Assembly (NCBI RefSeq): GCF_005116655.2
Contig: NZ_CP050698.1
Coordinates: 3,681,501-3,745,500 of the forward strand
Origin: Desulfosediminicola flagellatus
Lineage (GTDB): Bacteria; Desulfobacterota; Desulfobulbia; Desulfobulbales; Desulfocapsaceae
Length of the DNA stretch: 64,000 bases
Direction: 5' to 3'
Of this stretch, positions 35,366 through 44,524 are shown one piece after another (the first letter of the stretch is position 1; each line of letters starts with the position of its first letter). The position numbers and the translations under genes are program-made. Under the pieces are notes generated by a model, which saw only the letters and a list, made by a program, of their open reading frames with translations, was not told the DNA's origin and searched no databases.

Positions 35366-38134
35366 ATGCCATTCATGAAAAGGCGAGAGTTTGCCATGGA
35401 CCCATTGCTGAGAACCAAATTTCACATACCTCTTCTGCCGCCTGAAACTGTCATACGGCCACGCCTCAGCAACAAACTTTCTGTATCAAACACGCTGTCA
35501 CTGATCTGCGCACCAGCCGGATTCGGAAAAACCACCCTTGCAAGTGGTTGGCTCAGCCATCAACACGCTCCAACAGCCTGGCTTTCATTAGATGAAAATG
35601 ACAATGATATCGAACGATTTTGCAGATATCTGTTTACTACCCTGGATCGTACCCGGCCCGTTGTCGCCCAAAAAGCTCTCGCACTTTTGCAATCAACTCA
35701 TCCAAAGAGATTCACCACAGCAATTACTCAACTGATCAACGATCTGGAGCAGGCAGGACATCCCCTCATCCTCGCCCTTGACGATTACCATCTGATCGAC
35801 AATCAGGAGATCCATGCAGCCATAACTTTTTTAATTAACCATCAGCCGCAACAACTGCACCTACTGATCATCAGTCGTGCAGAGCCACCATTACCAATCG
35901 CCAGGTTACGTGCGAAAAACCAACTGGGTGAGCTTGGAGCTGATGAACTCCGTTTTAACACCGAAGAAGCGAGTACTTTTCTCAACTGTTCCATGGCCCT
36001 CAACCTGACAGGAGAGCAGGTTGCCCAATTAGATAAACAGACCGAAGGCTGGGTCACAGGTTTACAGCTGGCAGCTCTGTCGCTGCGAGAACTCCCGGAA
36101 GCAACAAACACCTTCATCGACAATCTGTCAGGTGAAGATCGCCATATAGCCGATTATCTTCTCAGTGAAGTTATTATCCATCAGCAGCAACAGATACAGG
36201 AATTCCTCATTCAGACATCCATCCTGAAGCGGATGAATGCAGATATCTGCGATAATCTTCTTGGGATTACCAACAGTCAGCAGATTCTTCAGCAGTTAGA
36301 GAATGATAATCTCTTCATCATACCTCTCGACAATAGACGGTGCTGGTATCGCTATCACCATCTCTTTGCCCAAATGCTGACCAGTCATCTTCGCAATCGC
36401 AGCAAGGAACAGGTCAGCCGTCTTCATCAACACGCGGCAAACTGGTTCATGACCCAGAGCATGTGGGAAGAAGCCATAGACCATGCACTGGAAGCACAGG
36501 ACTACGATCAGGTCATCAACCACCTGGAGACAAATATCGATCAGATTCTGGCCCGGGGAGATTTCAACATGTATCTCAGGTGGCTGGGTAACGTTCCCCC
36601 CGACTACCTCCCCCCGGCTCTGACCTTGCACCAGTTATTTTTTCTTCATGAAATGGGGGAATTTGAAGCATTTGATCTCTGTTTACAGCGCATAGAAAAA
36701 CAGCTTGGCGAACCTGTTGATGGCATATCAGGTAAACAAACTGTTGAACATGGAATTCTTGCAGCGATCAAGGGCATTCGCTGCGCATCATTTTTTGCCG
36801 TAGACGAAGCCTGGGAACATTTCCACAGCGCCCTGAATATTCTTTCCGAAGAGCAAAGCTTCTGGCTTATTATGACTCTTGGTGGCTACGGATTCTGCAA
36901 CCGGGTCAGAGGCAACTATAACGAAGCGATTCAGATTTTCAAACATGCTGCAGCAATGGCTTTGAGAGCAGATCTCCCTTTTTGTTTTTTTATGGATTCG
37001 ATAGCTCTCGCCAAACTCAATATGGAATATGGCCATCTCAAACACGCACTGCAGACCTGCCAGACCCTTATAGACTACAAGGCGACTGACGAGGGAGAAG
37101 TTCCTTTTTCCGGCCTTGCCCATATCGTTATGGGGCAGCTGCACTACCATTCCGGAGAGTTGGTTCAGTCCGAAAAACACCTCAGGCACGGTTTGAATAC
37201 AATAGTTAAAGACGGTGACGTTTTTTCAATCGTCGATGCGTATCTCACTCTGGCCCAGTGTCTTCTCAACCAGGGAAAACCGGAGCAAAGCTCAGAAGTT
37301 ATGGATGAAATGAGCGCCATCATCGACGCACTCGAACCATCTCAGGCCGTGACCATTATCGCGCAATCCTGTAAGGCCCTTATTCACGTACTCAGTGGCA
37401 GACCCGACCTGGCCCATAGATCGTTTTTGCAAAGCGATCGCCAATACCTTGCAGGTAAGAGGTATCCGGATTTATTCCCACTGAATTTTCAGGGAATCTA
37501 CCGAACCAGTCAGCAGTCTTTGACATACTACTCAAACATCATTCACCTCATTGCTGCCAAACTCGACCTTGAAATGGACAGAGCGGGAGATGCGCTTGTA
37601 CTGCTGAATGAACTCGTTGTACAATTTGATGAGAAGACCAGCCTGTTGTTCCAAGCCGAAGTACTTATTCAGGTTGCCTTAGCGCACCGCTTACTCGGTC
37701 ATGAGAAAGAGGCGTATACCAGCTTGAGAAAAGCTGTCACCCTGGTCGCACCTGAAAACTACTGCCAGATATTTATACGGGAGGGTCTTCCGGTGTTTGA
37801 GCTACTCAACCAGATGAGCAGACAACAGAACTCTGACGCCCCGGAAACAGAACAGTTTATTGCCAGAATACTGGCAAATATTTCTCATTCTAACTCTCGT
37901 GGTAAAGGCAAAGCACAGCACTCCCCTTTTGGTCTGACCCCGCGTGAGGTAGAGGTACTCAGCTGCCTGGCACAAGGAGCAAGCTACGCGGAGACAGCTG
38001 AACAGCTCTTTGTTTCCATCAACACACTAAAAACACACACTAAAAGAATCTACAACAAATTGGGTGTCGGCAACCGGACCCAGGCCATCAATACAGCGAT
38101 AGAGCTCAATCTCCTTCCACCATTTTCTCCCTAA
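35366..38134 (+). CDS. MalT-like LuxR-family ATP-dependent transcriptional activator
   Basis: A 922-residue STAND-type regulator. N-terminal motif DPLLRTKFHIPLLPPETVIR is typical of this family; Walker A is CAPAGFGKTTLASGWL near residue 55; LILALDDYHLIDNQEIHAAI is Walker B; RFCRYLFTTLDRTRP and ISRAEPPLPIARLRAKNQL follow. A TPR-like superhelix covers about residues 400-800, and a C-terminal LuxR helix-turn-helix is FGLTPREVEVLSCLAQGASY with AEQLFVSINTLKTHTKRIYN. An ATG at 35396 (MDPLLRTKF) may be the true start. No target is obvious: the neighbouring genes are an alkylsulfatase and a mechanosensitive channel. Inducer unknown. Confidence 0.92.
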   Translation: MPFMKRREFAMDPLLRTKFHIPLLPPETVIRPRLSNKLSVSNTLSLICAPAGFGKTTLASGWLSHQHAPTAWLSLDENDNDIERFCRYLFTTLDRTRPVVAQKALALLQSTHPKRFTTAITQLINDLEQAGHPLILALDDYHLIDNQEIHAAITFLINHQPQQLHLLIISRAEPPLPIARLRAKNQLGELGADELRFNTEEASTFLNCSMALNLTGEQVAQLDKQTEGWVTGLQLAALSLRELPEATNTFIDNLSGEDRHIADYLLSEVIIHQQQQIQEFLIQTSILKRMNADICDNLLGITNSQQILQQLENDNLFIIPLDNRRCWYRYHHLFAQMLTSHLRNRSKEQVSRLHQHAANWFMTQSMWEEAIDHALEAQDYDQVINHLETNIDQILARGDFNMYLRWLGNVPPDYLPPALTLHQLFFLHEMGEFEAFDLCLQRIEKQLGEPVDGISGKQTVEHGILAAIKGIRCASFFAVDEAWEHFHSALNILSEEQSFWLIMTLGGYGFCNRVRGNYNEAIQIFKHAAAMALRADLPFCFFMDSIALAKLNMEYGHLKHALQTCQTLIDYKATDEGEVPFSGLAHIVMGQLHYHSGELVQSEKHLRHGLNTIVKDGDVFSIVDAYLTLAQCLLNQGKPEQSSEVMDEMSAIIDALEPSQAVTIIAQSCKALIHVLSGRPDLAHRSFLQSDRQYLAGKRYPDLFPLNFQGIYRTSQQSLTYYSNIIHLIAAKLDLEMDRAGDALVLLNELVVQFDEKTSLLFQAEVLIQVALAHRLLGHEKEAYTSLRKAVTLVAPENYCQIFIREGLPVFELLNQMSRQQNSDAPETEQFIARILANISHSNSRGKGKAQHSPFGLTPREVEVLSCLAQGASYAETAEQLFVSINTLKTHTKRIYNKLGVGNRTQAINTAIELNLLPPFSP

Positions 38135-38207
38135 ACCCGTTGAAGGACTTCTTTCCCGCTCCAGTCCTTGCATTAGATTGCGAAAATGGGAATCAATTGA
38201 CGTGGTA

Positions 38208-40529
38208 TTATGCCACTCTATTCTCTTTGCCAGTATCAGCAATGACCGCACCAGCAATTGCCGTTTTCATCTCCTCCTTGGTTGCAGACTCACCACGTTC
38301 ACCCGACATATGTTCTGGTATATGAACTGTAACTTTTCGAGGAGCAAACTGGATATCATTCTTGGCAAAATCTTCCTGAACGGCTCGAAATACCTCTCTT
38401 CGTAAAACAAATTGCTCCCCCGGAGTTGTTTTAAATTTCATTCGGACGACAAGAGCTGAATCATCATCAATCATTTTTACTCCCTGGGACTTGAGGGGCT
38501 GTAAAAACTTAGGGCCATGCTCTGGATGTTCAAGAAAGCGTAAACCTATTTTTTTGATGATTTTGCGTACTTTTTCAATATCTGTATCTGCCGGCACCCT
38601 GAAGTCTAACTTCATCAGAACATAATCGCGGCTATAATTGGTAATGGAGCCCAATTCACCATAGGGGATGGTGTGAACACTTCCTGTAGTGTGCCTGAGG
38701 CGAAGGGTTCGAATAGAAATGTGTTCGACAGTACCTTTGTGGGCACCGGATTCAACGAAATCACCAATACGAAAGGCATCATCGATTAAGAAAAAAACAC
38801 CGGAAAAGATGTCGCGAACCAGCGTCTGAGCCCCAAACCCAATAGCAATTCCAAATATCCCTGCACCAGCCAAAAGCGGACCAATTTCAATACCAATACC
38901 AGAAAGAACAACAAAGAGAGTGATAATTGTAATACATATGATAATGATTTTTTTGAGAAGCAGTAAAAGTGTGCTTTTGCGAGAGCCACCAGCCCCACCT
39001 TCATCCATTTCTTCCTCTGCCTGATCTCCATTATCCATGTTTTTATCGATCAACTGGTTCAGATATTCCCAAACAAAATAGGCAATAGTAACCGCAGCTG
39101 AAGCACTGAATATGGCACCCACTACTCCTTTGGAGAAGGCAAATTCCACACCCCAGATCTCCAAAAGAAAAATCACAAGACCAATGAGGATAAATACCCG
39201 TGCTGTGTTGTGCATCTGGATAACCATTTTGCTTGCCTGTCGTGGCTTCGAAAGCTCTACTCCATCTCTATCGTCCTTCACTTGAGCAGGATCAATCTGA
39301 TTGGAGACCACAATATCCTCAGGGTTTGCAGGATCTAACGGAAAAGCAGAACTGAGAAGACTCCAGATGAGCATTTCTAACAATATTGCCCCGGGAACAC
39401 TGGCGATGCTCAAAGCAAAGGCTCTGAAGTTGTCATTCCCCATAAGTAAACTCACATCTCGAATAGCAACCATTCCAATCAGGTAGACTGATATCAGGAG
39501 ATACCATCGTTCATAAATCCAGGCGGTAGCTTTGCTTTCTTTTGCAGATACAGAATGTTCTGCCATAAAATCTGTGAGCGTGTGTCTGTTCTTAAAGATC
39601 ATGTGTAGCATGATGAAAAAACCAACCCACACCCCAAAGAACTGTAAGAATAGAAATGTTTCATCCGATATACCCAAAATGGATAGGGTAAATAGAGTAC
39701 GGCCAATGAGAGGAGTGACAATAACAACAGCACTGAAGTAGAAAAATAACACCTGAGCAGCGTAATCTGTTATGGGAGTGATGCGTGCTGTTTTTGAGTT
39801 AGGACAAAACACAAAGGCGAAGATTACAACTAACACCCGAGCTGAGAAAATCGGGGCCAGATAGCCGCCGGCAATCATACGGGTGTTGCTTCCTTCAACA
39901 AGAGTCAGTGCAATTAAAACCATTGCAGCATAGAAAAAGACTGCAAAATAGAGTCCATTCAAAAGAAGCAGGAGACCGTTTCGGAGAACCTTATTGAAGA
40001 AATATTCCACCGGTGCTTGTTCAAAATAGTGTCTAACAGGAGAAGTCAGACGTCTTACATACCTTTCAAGACCAAGCGAAACACCGTAGATCAAGAGCAC
40101 TTTAAGCAGGGTGAAAAGGACAAATAGAAAACCTTTTCCCTCTGATAAGTTATTCATAGCCAAAGCAACATCACCAGGCAGCCTAAAAAATCCCTCCACA
40201 AGACGATCCAGGCCAGCTTCTAACTTCTCGAAAGAGTTTTGAATACTAGTAATCTGTCGTTGGATCCTATGTGTTGTCGACATTCCTGCAACAGCAGTGA
40301 TTCTACCTGCAGGTTCTTCGTTACCAGAAAATGCTCCTTTGGTTTTGGCAACAATCTCATGGATATCAGCTGAAGCACCACTGGCCAGAACTGGTTCCAT
40401 TACCTCTTGAGAAGAGCCATGCACTGCAAATCCCAAAGTACATACAAGAATAACAAGAATCGCAATAAAGCCCGGATGAGATTTTTTTGTATTTCGTTTA
40501 ACACCCGATGGGTGGTTTAGCAGTTTCAT
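38208..40529 (-). CDS. large MscS-family mechanosensitive channel
   Basis: A 773-residue membrane protein. An N-terminal signal-like segment (GFIAILVILVCTLGFAVHGS) and a periplasmic coiled region (IQRQITSIQNSFEKLEAGLD) precede about ten membrane helices. The MscS pore and beta domain lie near residues 550-680, with LLAGAGIFGIAIGFGAQTLV, RDIFSGVFFLIDDAFRIGDF and VEHISIRTLRLRHTTGSVHT, as in the YnaI/YbdG-type larger members. The C-terminal soluble domain is present. It releases solutes under hypo-osmotic stress. Convergent with the MalT-like gene, 73 bp apart. Confidence 0.9.
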   Translation of the reverse strand: MKLLNHPSGVKRNTKKSHPGFIAILVILVCTLGFAVHGSSQEVMEPVLASGASADIHEIVAKTKGAFSGNEEPAGRITAVAGMSTTHRIQRQITSIQNSFEKLEAGLDRLVEGFFRLPGDVALAMNNLSEGKGFLFVLFTLLKVLLIYGVSLGLERYVRRLTSPVRHYFEQAPVEYFFNKVLRNGLLLLLNGLYFAVFFYAAMVLIALTLVEGSNTRMIAGGYLAPIFSARVLVVIFAFVFCPNSKTARITPITDYAAQVLFFYFSAVVIVTPLIGRTLFTLSILGISDETFLFLQFFGVWVGFFIMLHMIFKNRHTLTDFMAEHSVSAKESKATAWIYERWYLLISVYLIGMVAIRDVSLLMGNDNFRAFALSIASVPGAILLEMLIWSLLSSAFPLDPANPEDIVVSNQIDPAQVKDDRDGVELSKPRQASKMVIQMHNTARVFILIGLVIFLLEIWGVEFAFSKGVVGAIFSASAAVTIAYFVWEYLNQLIDKNMDNGDQAEEEMDEGGAGGSRKSTLLLLLKKIIIICITIITLFVVLSGIGIEIGPLLAGAGIFGIAIGFGAQTLVRDIFSGVFFLIDDAFRIGDFVESGAHKGTVEHISIRTLRLRHTTGSVHTIPYGELGSITNYSRDYVLMKLDFRVPADTDIEKVRKIIKKIGLRFLEHPEHGPKFLQPLKSQGVKMIDDDSALVVRMKFKTTPGEQFVLRREVFRAVQEDFAKNDIQFAPRKVTVHIPEHMSGERGESATKEEMKTAIAGAVIADTGKENRVA

Positions 40530-40633
40530 TTAGCGCCTATATTTTTCATTGCAAGAGGTAGAATTCTAAGGTGTGCGTCTGGTGCAATCGCAGTATGCCA
40601 ACTCTATTGAATTAAAAATACAGATGACTTCTC

Positions 40634-40843
40634 ATGTTACACATGAATGATATCGATCGTTCGTCTATTGATGGAAAAAATATGACTGTATTTCTACCAC
40701 CAATCGTCCGTAGCACTTTCACAGGTGCCACGGATAATCTCTGTATCACTCAGATAGTTGAAGAAGTAGAGACAATTCTTAGTGAAGGGAAAGATCGTGT
40801 TCAAACGACATTCTTTGACCTTCTGAAAACGAAAGAGATTTGA
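40634..40843 (+). pseudogene. internally deleted LysR-family regulator relic
   Basis: The 69-codon frame begins MNDIDRSSIDGKNMTVFLPP (from residue 4) and continues STFTGATDNLCITQ, matching the start of the LysR protein at 23584-24489 (MKKIDWLSLDGKSLRVFL, TITGAADKLGITQ). It then jumps to VEEVETILSEGKDRVQTTFF, which aligns with KVERILGEMKSLVQTSSFSP about 60 residues further on in that protein. The recognition helix is therefore deleted in frame and the effector domain is lost. It cannot bind DNA normally and is read as a decayed paralogue. Confidence 0.7.
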
Positions 40844-40884
40844 GCGTTTTCAGGTTCAGCAGAGAACAAAAGTTGCTGGCGTGA

Positions 40885-41133
40885 TCAGGTATCAGAGTGC
40901 TTTTTCAAACGCTCCGTCCATTGTTTCATCTCTTCATCTGACAATGTTGACTGGATTGGGGATTGTGGTTGTGATGTCAGCTCATTGGTAAGTGATTTGA
41001 GTTCAGTAACTAGACGGATTTCATCAGATATGTTCCTCCCTACGTCGGTGATGATTAACAGGGAGCCGATAAGAACAAAGACGATTATCAGATGTTCTTT
41101 TACGTTGCTGTTTTTGAGCTTTTGTTGACCCAT
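40885..41133 (-). CDS. small single-span membrane protein at the end of rdh operon 1
   Basis: About 82 residues. One membrane helix (HLIIVFVLIGSLLIITDVGR) precedes a hydrophilic, helical, probably periplasmic tail (EIRLVTELKSLTNELTSQ, DEEMKQWTERLKKHS). The chosen start overlaps the 3' end of rdhC1 by 34 bp; later starts are possible. A protein of the same design sits in the same position behind rdhC2 (49783-49992). No sequence family is recognised, but the repeated placement suggests a role in dehalogenase assembly or electron transfer. Confidence 0.6.
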   Translation of the reverse strand: MGQQKLKNSNVKEHLIIVFVLIGSLLIITDVGRNISDEIRLVTELKSLTNELTSQPQSPIQSTLSDEEMKQWTERLKKHSDT

Positions 41134-42359
41134 ATATTTTTTACCAAGGTTTTGAGGAATCTGATACAAGCTTCGAGTGGCTTAAGCGGACATAGGTAGC
41201 TGCACCAGGGGCGGTGGATGAAAAGAGAAGCTAATATCACCAGGCCCAAAAGAAAAAACTGTGGGATGGTTCCTTTCAGGTCGAACAGGGTGCCGAAAAT
41301 TTCATAACTGGATATGCCTGGATTGCGATACAACATGGCAATAACGATTGCTGCCAGGAATAAGCCGCGTTGCAGCCATTTTAGCAATGCTCTGTAGCGT
41401 GAAAGAGAATAGTGCCTGGCGCCACCAATTTTACCTATACATTCCTGAGCGGCACCAAAAGGGCAAACCCAGTTACAATAGGGATTTTTGCTGGTCGCTG
41501 TCAAAGAAAAGAAAATCCCTCCGAGCAACAGGTACCAGTAGAGATGGGTATGCCAGTCGGGCCAGAACCCGAGCACCATTTTATTGATAAGGGAAATGGT
41601 TAAAGGATTGGTATAGATAAAACCGAAGACAACCATCCCCGTCAGCATAGAGAACCAGCGCAGCTGTTTTTTGTGACGAAACGATTTGCGCCGACCACCA
41701 AAGCCAAGGGCAAACAGTCCGAGCAGGACGACTTCAGGCAATCCTAATTCAATCTGTAGAGGTAACTGCTTAGGAACTGAAAATTTGAGATCCTCTATAA
41801 CCGAATGTCGACTTCCATCCAGGGTAGCTTCTGCGATCCCACGAGAGGTGTAGGTCGCACCACTTACGCCGTCAATATCACGGCCAAGCACAAACTGGGT
41901 GTTATACGTTTTACCGATCAACCGGGAGAAAAAATCGTTATCCTGAACCCGTTTAAACCAGCTGGGAGTTTCACGGTGGCGAATAACGGACAACCCTGTA
42001 ATCTTGCCTTGCAGATCAATTGCAACAGCGAGGTTCATTGGTCCTCCGTAGCCGTCACCTTCTCCGATGGAGATGTAGCCGAGGAGCTGGCCGGAGCTGT
42101 AGGCTGTATAGCTCCCATGTGTGGTTTTTTCGATCTGATCGGCCGTAGGCATCGCCTGATGAAGATATGGCTCCACATCTGCATTTTCTATGGTGAACCC
42201 AACGGTCCATGCGGCAATAATCAGGAGAATTGTACCCAGCCAAAAGGCAGTTTCTCCCCGTTTCCTTCCAGGAGCTTTAGCCACTGCCGTTGCACTGTAT
42301 TCCGGGCTGCGATGACTGTTGAGGTGTGCTGGTTTTTCAGTGATGGAATCAGGTTGCAT
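41100..42359 (-). CDS. rdhC: RdhC-type FMN-binding membrane protein with [4Fe-4S] motifs
   Basis: A 419-residue membrane protein of the RdhC / NosR / NirI family. A first helix (FWLGTILLIIAAWTVGFTIE) is followed by a periplasmic FMN-binding domain with GDGYGGPMNLAVAIDLQGKI and the covalent-flavin motif SGATYTSRG (Thr attachment). Then come five or so helices and two polyferredoxin-like motifs: CNWVCPFGAAQEC and CSYLCPLKPLEAC. RdhC proteins are thought to pass electrons from quinol to RdhA or assist its maturation. It follows rdhB1 with a 109-bp gap on the minus strand. Confidence 0.85.
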   Translation of the reverse strand: MQPDSITEKPAHLNSHRSPEYSATAVAKAPGRKRGETAFWLGTILLIIAAWTVGFTIENADVEPYLHQAMPTADQIEKTTHGSYTAYSSGQLLGYISIGEGDGYGGPMNLAVAIDLQGKITGLSVIRHRETPSWFKRVQDNDFFSRLIGKTYNTQFVLGRDIDGVSGATYTSRGIAEATLDGSRHSVIEDLKFSVPKQLPLQIELGLPEVVLLGLFALGFGGRRKSFRHKKQLRWFSMLTGMVVFGFIYTNPLTISLINKMVLGFWPDWHTHLYWYLLLGGIFFSLTATSKNPYCNWVCPFGAAQECIGKIGGARHYSLSRYRALLKWLQRGLFLAAIVIAMLYRNPGISSYEIFGTLFDLKGTIPQFFLLGLVILASLFIHRPWCSYLCPLKPLEACIRFLKTLVKNIWVNKSSKTAT

Positions 42360-42468
42360 CTTGAGTACCGTAGTTATTACCTTGTTCTCACTCGTGTATT
42401 GCCTTACTCACATCCGGATTCTCCTACCCTACAGCAGGCTTGAGAATCCGGACCAGGAGGCTGCCGGG

Positions 42469-42774
42469 TTACTGGGCAGTTATTCTACGCCTCGCACGAA
42501 TCGAACGTTGAATGACAACCGCCATGATAATGATCGGCACTCCCAGAAAAATAACGGTTAACCAGGCGGCTCGTGGCTCACCTTCGTTAAACGAGGAGAT
42601 AAAGGTCTGCCCGAGAAACATAAAAGTCACAAAGGAAATAAGTGTCAGGGTCAGTTCGTGCCAGACCAGCTTGACGTTTTTTTCTTTAAGCAAGGTATAG
42701 AGATAAAGCGCCCCGCCTCCCATAATAAAGCCAAGCAGCACATACCAGAACCAGTTCCAGCTGACGATACGCAT
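42469..42774 (-). CDS. rdhB: RdhB-type membrane anchor of reductive dehalogenase
   Basis: A 101-residue protein with three membrane helices (NWFWYVLLGFIMGGGALYLY, LTLTLISFVTFMFLGQTFIS, AAWLTVIFLGVPIIIMAVVI) ending in a basic tail, the usual size and design of PceB-like anchors. It begins 19 bp after rdhA1 behind an AAGGAG site. The EGEP segment before helix three is the kind of external acidic loop thought to face RdhA. Sequence identity in this family is low, so the assignment rests on topology and gene order. Confidence 0.82.
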   Translation of the reverse strand: MRIVSWNWFWYVLLGFIMGGGALYLYTLLKEKNVKLVWHELTLTLISFVTFMFLGQTFISSFNEGEPRAAWLTVIFLGVPIIIMAVVIQRSIRARRRITAQ

Positions 42775-42793
42775 AATAAATAATCTCCTTTCT

Positions 42794-44245
42794 CTAAGAA
42801 CGTGATTTATCTAAACCAAACAGAGGAATATCCATAGGATCAACATCCCAGGGAGACTTCTCTTGTGGTGGTTCCTGGCCGTAGCCAAAGATGTCGTCCA
42901 TTTCTCTGATGGCATTATTGAGAGCAGGAGCTTTGGCAATAGCGATGCGAACCAGATCATGCATGACCGCTTCATCGAATTTGGTGAAGGGGCAGACTGC
43001 CTGGCAACGACTGCAGTCGGGATCTCCACCGAGCATGTAGGAGTAGCATTTCTTGGCGTCCTGATACCAGCCCTTGATACCTTTTGCCTGCCAGGGCTTG
43101 TCACCGCCCCAGAATGGTTCATCACTTTTCGGAATAGCTTCAGATGGGCACATCTCAGCACATTTTTTACATGCCTTACAGAATTTAATAATCCCGGCAT
43201 CTATTGGCTTGGTTTCTGCTAGGGGCAGATCCGTTACGGTCAGCATTACAGTACGGAAATTTGTACCCCACTGCGGGCTTACCAGAATACCGGCGCGACC
43301 GTATTCGCCCAGGCCGGACATGATTCCAAAACCGACGCTTCGACCTACGGAGCCGGTATGGCCGCCATAGTACTGATAGCCGAGACCGCGCAGGAATACA
43401 TTGAGGCGATTGGAAAAGATATTGGCTCTTGAATATGCCGCAGTATTGGCAGATGCCCAGCTCATACGATCTGTATATTGTGCCATCCACAACGATTGAG
43501 GAATGACAGCGCAGATGACCCACAAGTCCTTATCCGGTAGTACAAAGGTACCGTCACCTGCATCATAGCCTTTTTCTACGTTCTCAAAGCGTATGAAGCC
43601 ATAGAGGAGCTTTTTGGTTTTCTCGTTGAGCTTAACAAAGCCCATGTCGGCTGCTCCTAAAATTCGTCCGGCAACGCGTAACATACGTGAATTTTCTTCA
43701 GGTGTGCCTTCGTAGCGCGGAACTCCGAACTGTTCGGGAGTGTAGAACATGGTTGGATGTTCCCATCCGTTAAACGACTTAATATCAGGTCCTGTCCAGG
43801 AGGGAGCTATTGAGCTGAGCGCCCCCCACCCCCAACAGTTTGCGTCTCCCAAAGCACGATCTCGAATTGAATAGCCGGGAACATTTTTTTTGACTTTCTC
43901 CGTTGTCGAGGCAATGTTCTGGGCATGGATTGCCATATACTCTTTGGGATTGTCCCAGGCTTCCGGGTTGAACAGAGATTTATGGACTCCTGGAAAGATC
44001 TCCATATTGTCCCAGTCGATTTCTAACGTTGGTACATCGACCTCCTTAACCCACCAGGGCAAGTTGCGATCCGCATAGGGCGATGCCATCATTTCATCGA
44101 GATCGGCAAAGGATGTCTCGGCCGTTCCCCCAATCCCGAGAGCACTTGCCCCTGCTACACCTGCTCCCAGACCCAACATTTTCAGGAAATCACGACGCCC
44201 GACTGTTGAGTGATAGGTTGATTTTCTCGAACCTGATTGGCTCAT
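42794..44245 (-). CDS. rdhA: reductive dehalogenase catalytic subunit (RdhA), copy 1
   Basis: A 483-residue corrinoid iron-sulfur enzyme. Tat signal with GRRDFLKMLG (Arg17-Arg18). The catalytic region shows RVAGRILGAADMGFVKLN, HTGSVGRSVGFGIMSGLGEY, GRAGILVSPQWGTNFR and a C-terminal pair of [4Fe-4S] sites: CKACKKCAEMCPSEAI and CYSYMLGGDPDCSRCQAVCP. These are diagnostic of RdhA, which removes halide from organohalides as the terminal step of respiration. Start at 44245 behind GAGAGGT. Order rdhA-rdhB-rdhC-small protein. Two palindromes and a divergent AraC regulator lie upstream. The substrate cannot be read from sequence; aryl bromides or chlorides are plausible for marine relatives. Confidence 0.92.
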   Translation of the reverse strand: MSQSGSRKSTYHSTVGRRDFLKMLGLGAGVAGASALGIGGTAETSFADLDEMMASPYADRNLPWWVKEVDVPTLEIDWDNMEIFPGVHKSLFNPEAWDNPKEYMAIHAQNIASTTEKVKKNVPGYSIRDRALGDANCWGWGALSSIAPSWTGPDIKSFNGWEHPTMFYTPEQFGVPRYEGTPEENSRMLRVAGRILGAADMGFVKLNEKTKKLLYGFIRFENVEKGYDAGDGTFVLPDKDLWVICAVIPQSLWMAQYTDRMSWASANTAAYSRANIFSNRLNVFLRGLGYQYYGGHTGSVGRSVGFGIMSGLGEYGRAGILVSPQWGTNFRTVMLTVTDLPLAETKPIDAGIIKFCKACKKCAEMCPSEAIPKSDEPFWGGDKPWQAKGIKGWYQDAKKCYSYMLGGDPDCSRCQAVCPFTKFDEAVMHDLVRIAIAKAPALNNAIREMDDIFGYGQEPPQEKSPWDVDPMDIPLFGLDKSRS

Positions 44246-44346
44246 AGTTGTACCTCTCACCTGATTTAACGACTTTGCAAGGAAGTTAATTTCTTGCGCT
44301 TAGTTTTTTATTGGGGGAATCTTAGAGGGGAGGATGCTATAAAAAA

Positions 44347-44396
44347 ACACCCCTACGGGTGATTTTGATTATTTGCTGATGGTCACCCAAAAGGGT
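44347..44396. promoter_or_regulatory. two CACCC-N4-GGGTG palindromes between rdhA1 and the AraC gene
   Basis: Site 1 at 44347-44360 (CACCC-CTAC-GGGTG) and site 2 at 44383-44396 (CACCC-AAAA-GGGTG, extended to TCACCC/GGGTGA). Their centres are 36 bp apart. A third with the same 4-base spacer is at 45463-45476, ahead of rdh operon 2. Probable operators for a shared regulator. Confidence 0.6.
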
Positions 44397-44524
44397 GATG
44401 TGTAATGAGAGAATTCGTGGAATCCTATGGCAGTTTATTGTAACGACCCTGATGAGGCATAAAATCTCTGAGAGTGGTTTAAATGAAACGTAAATGCACA
44501 CCCTCAAGTAAGGTATGGTGAGTT

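Noticed and set aside
41100..42359. NosR/NirI regulator of nitrous oxide respiration
   Set aside because: Shares domains with NosR, but there are no nos genes and it sits directly behind rdhA-rdhB; RdhC is the better name.
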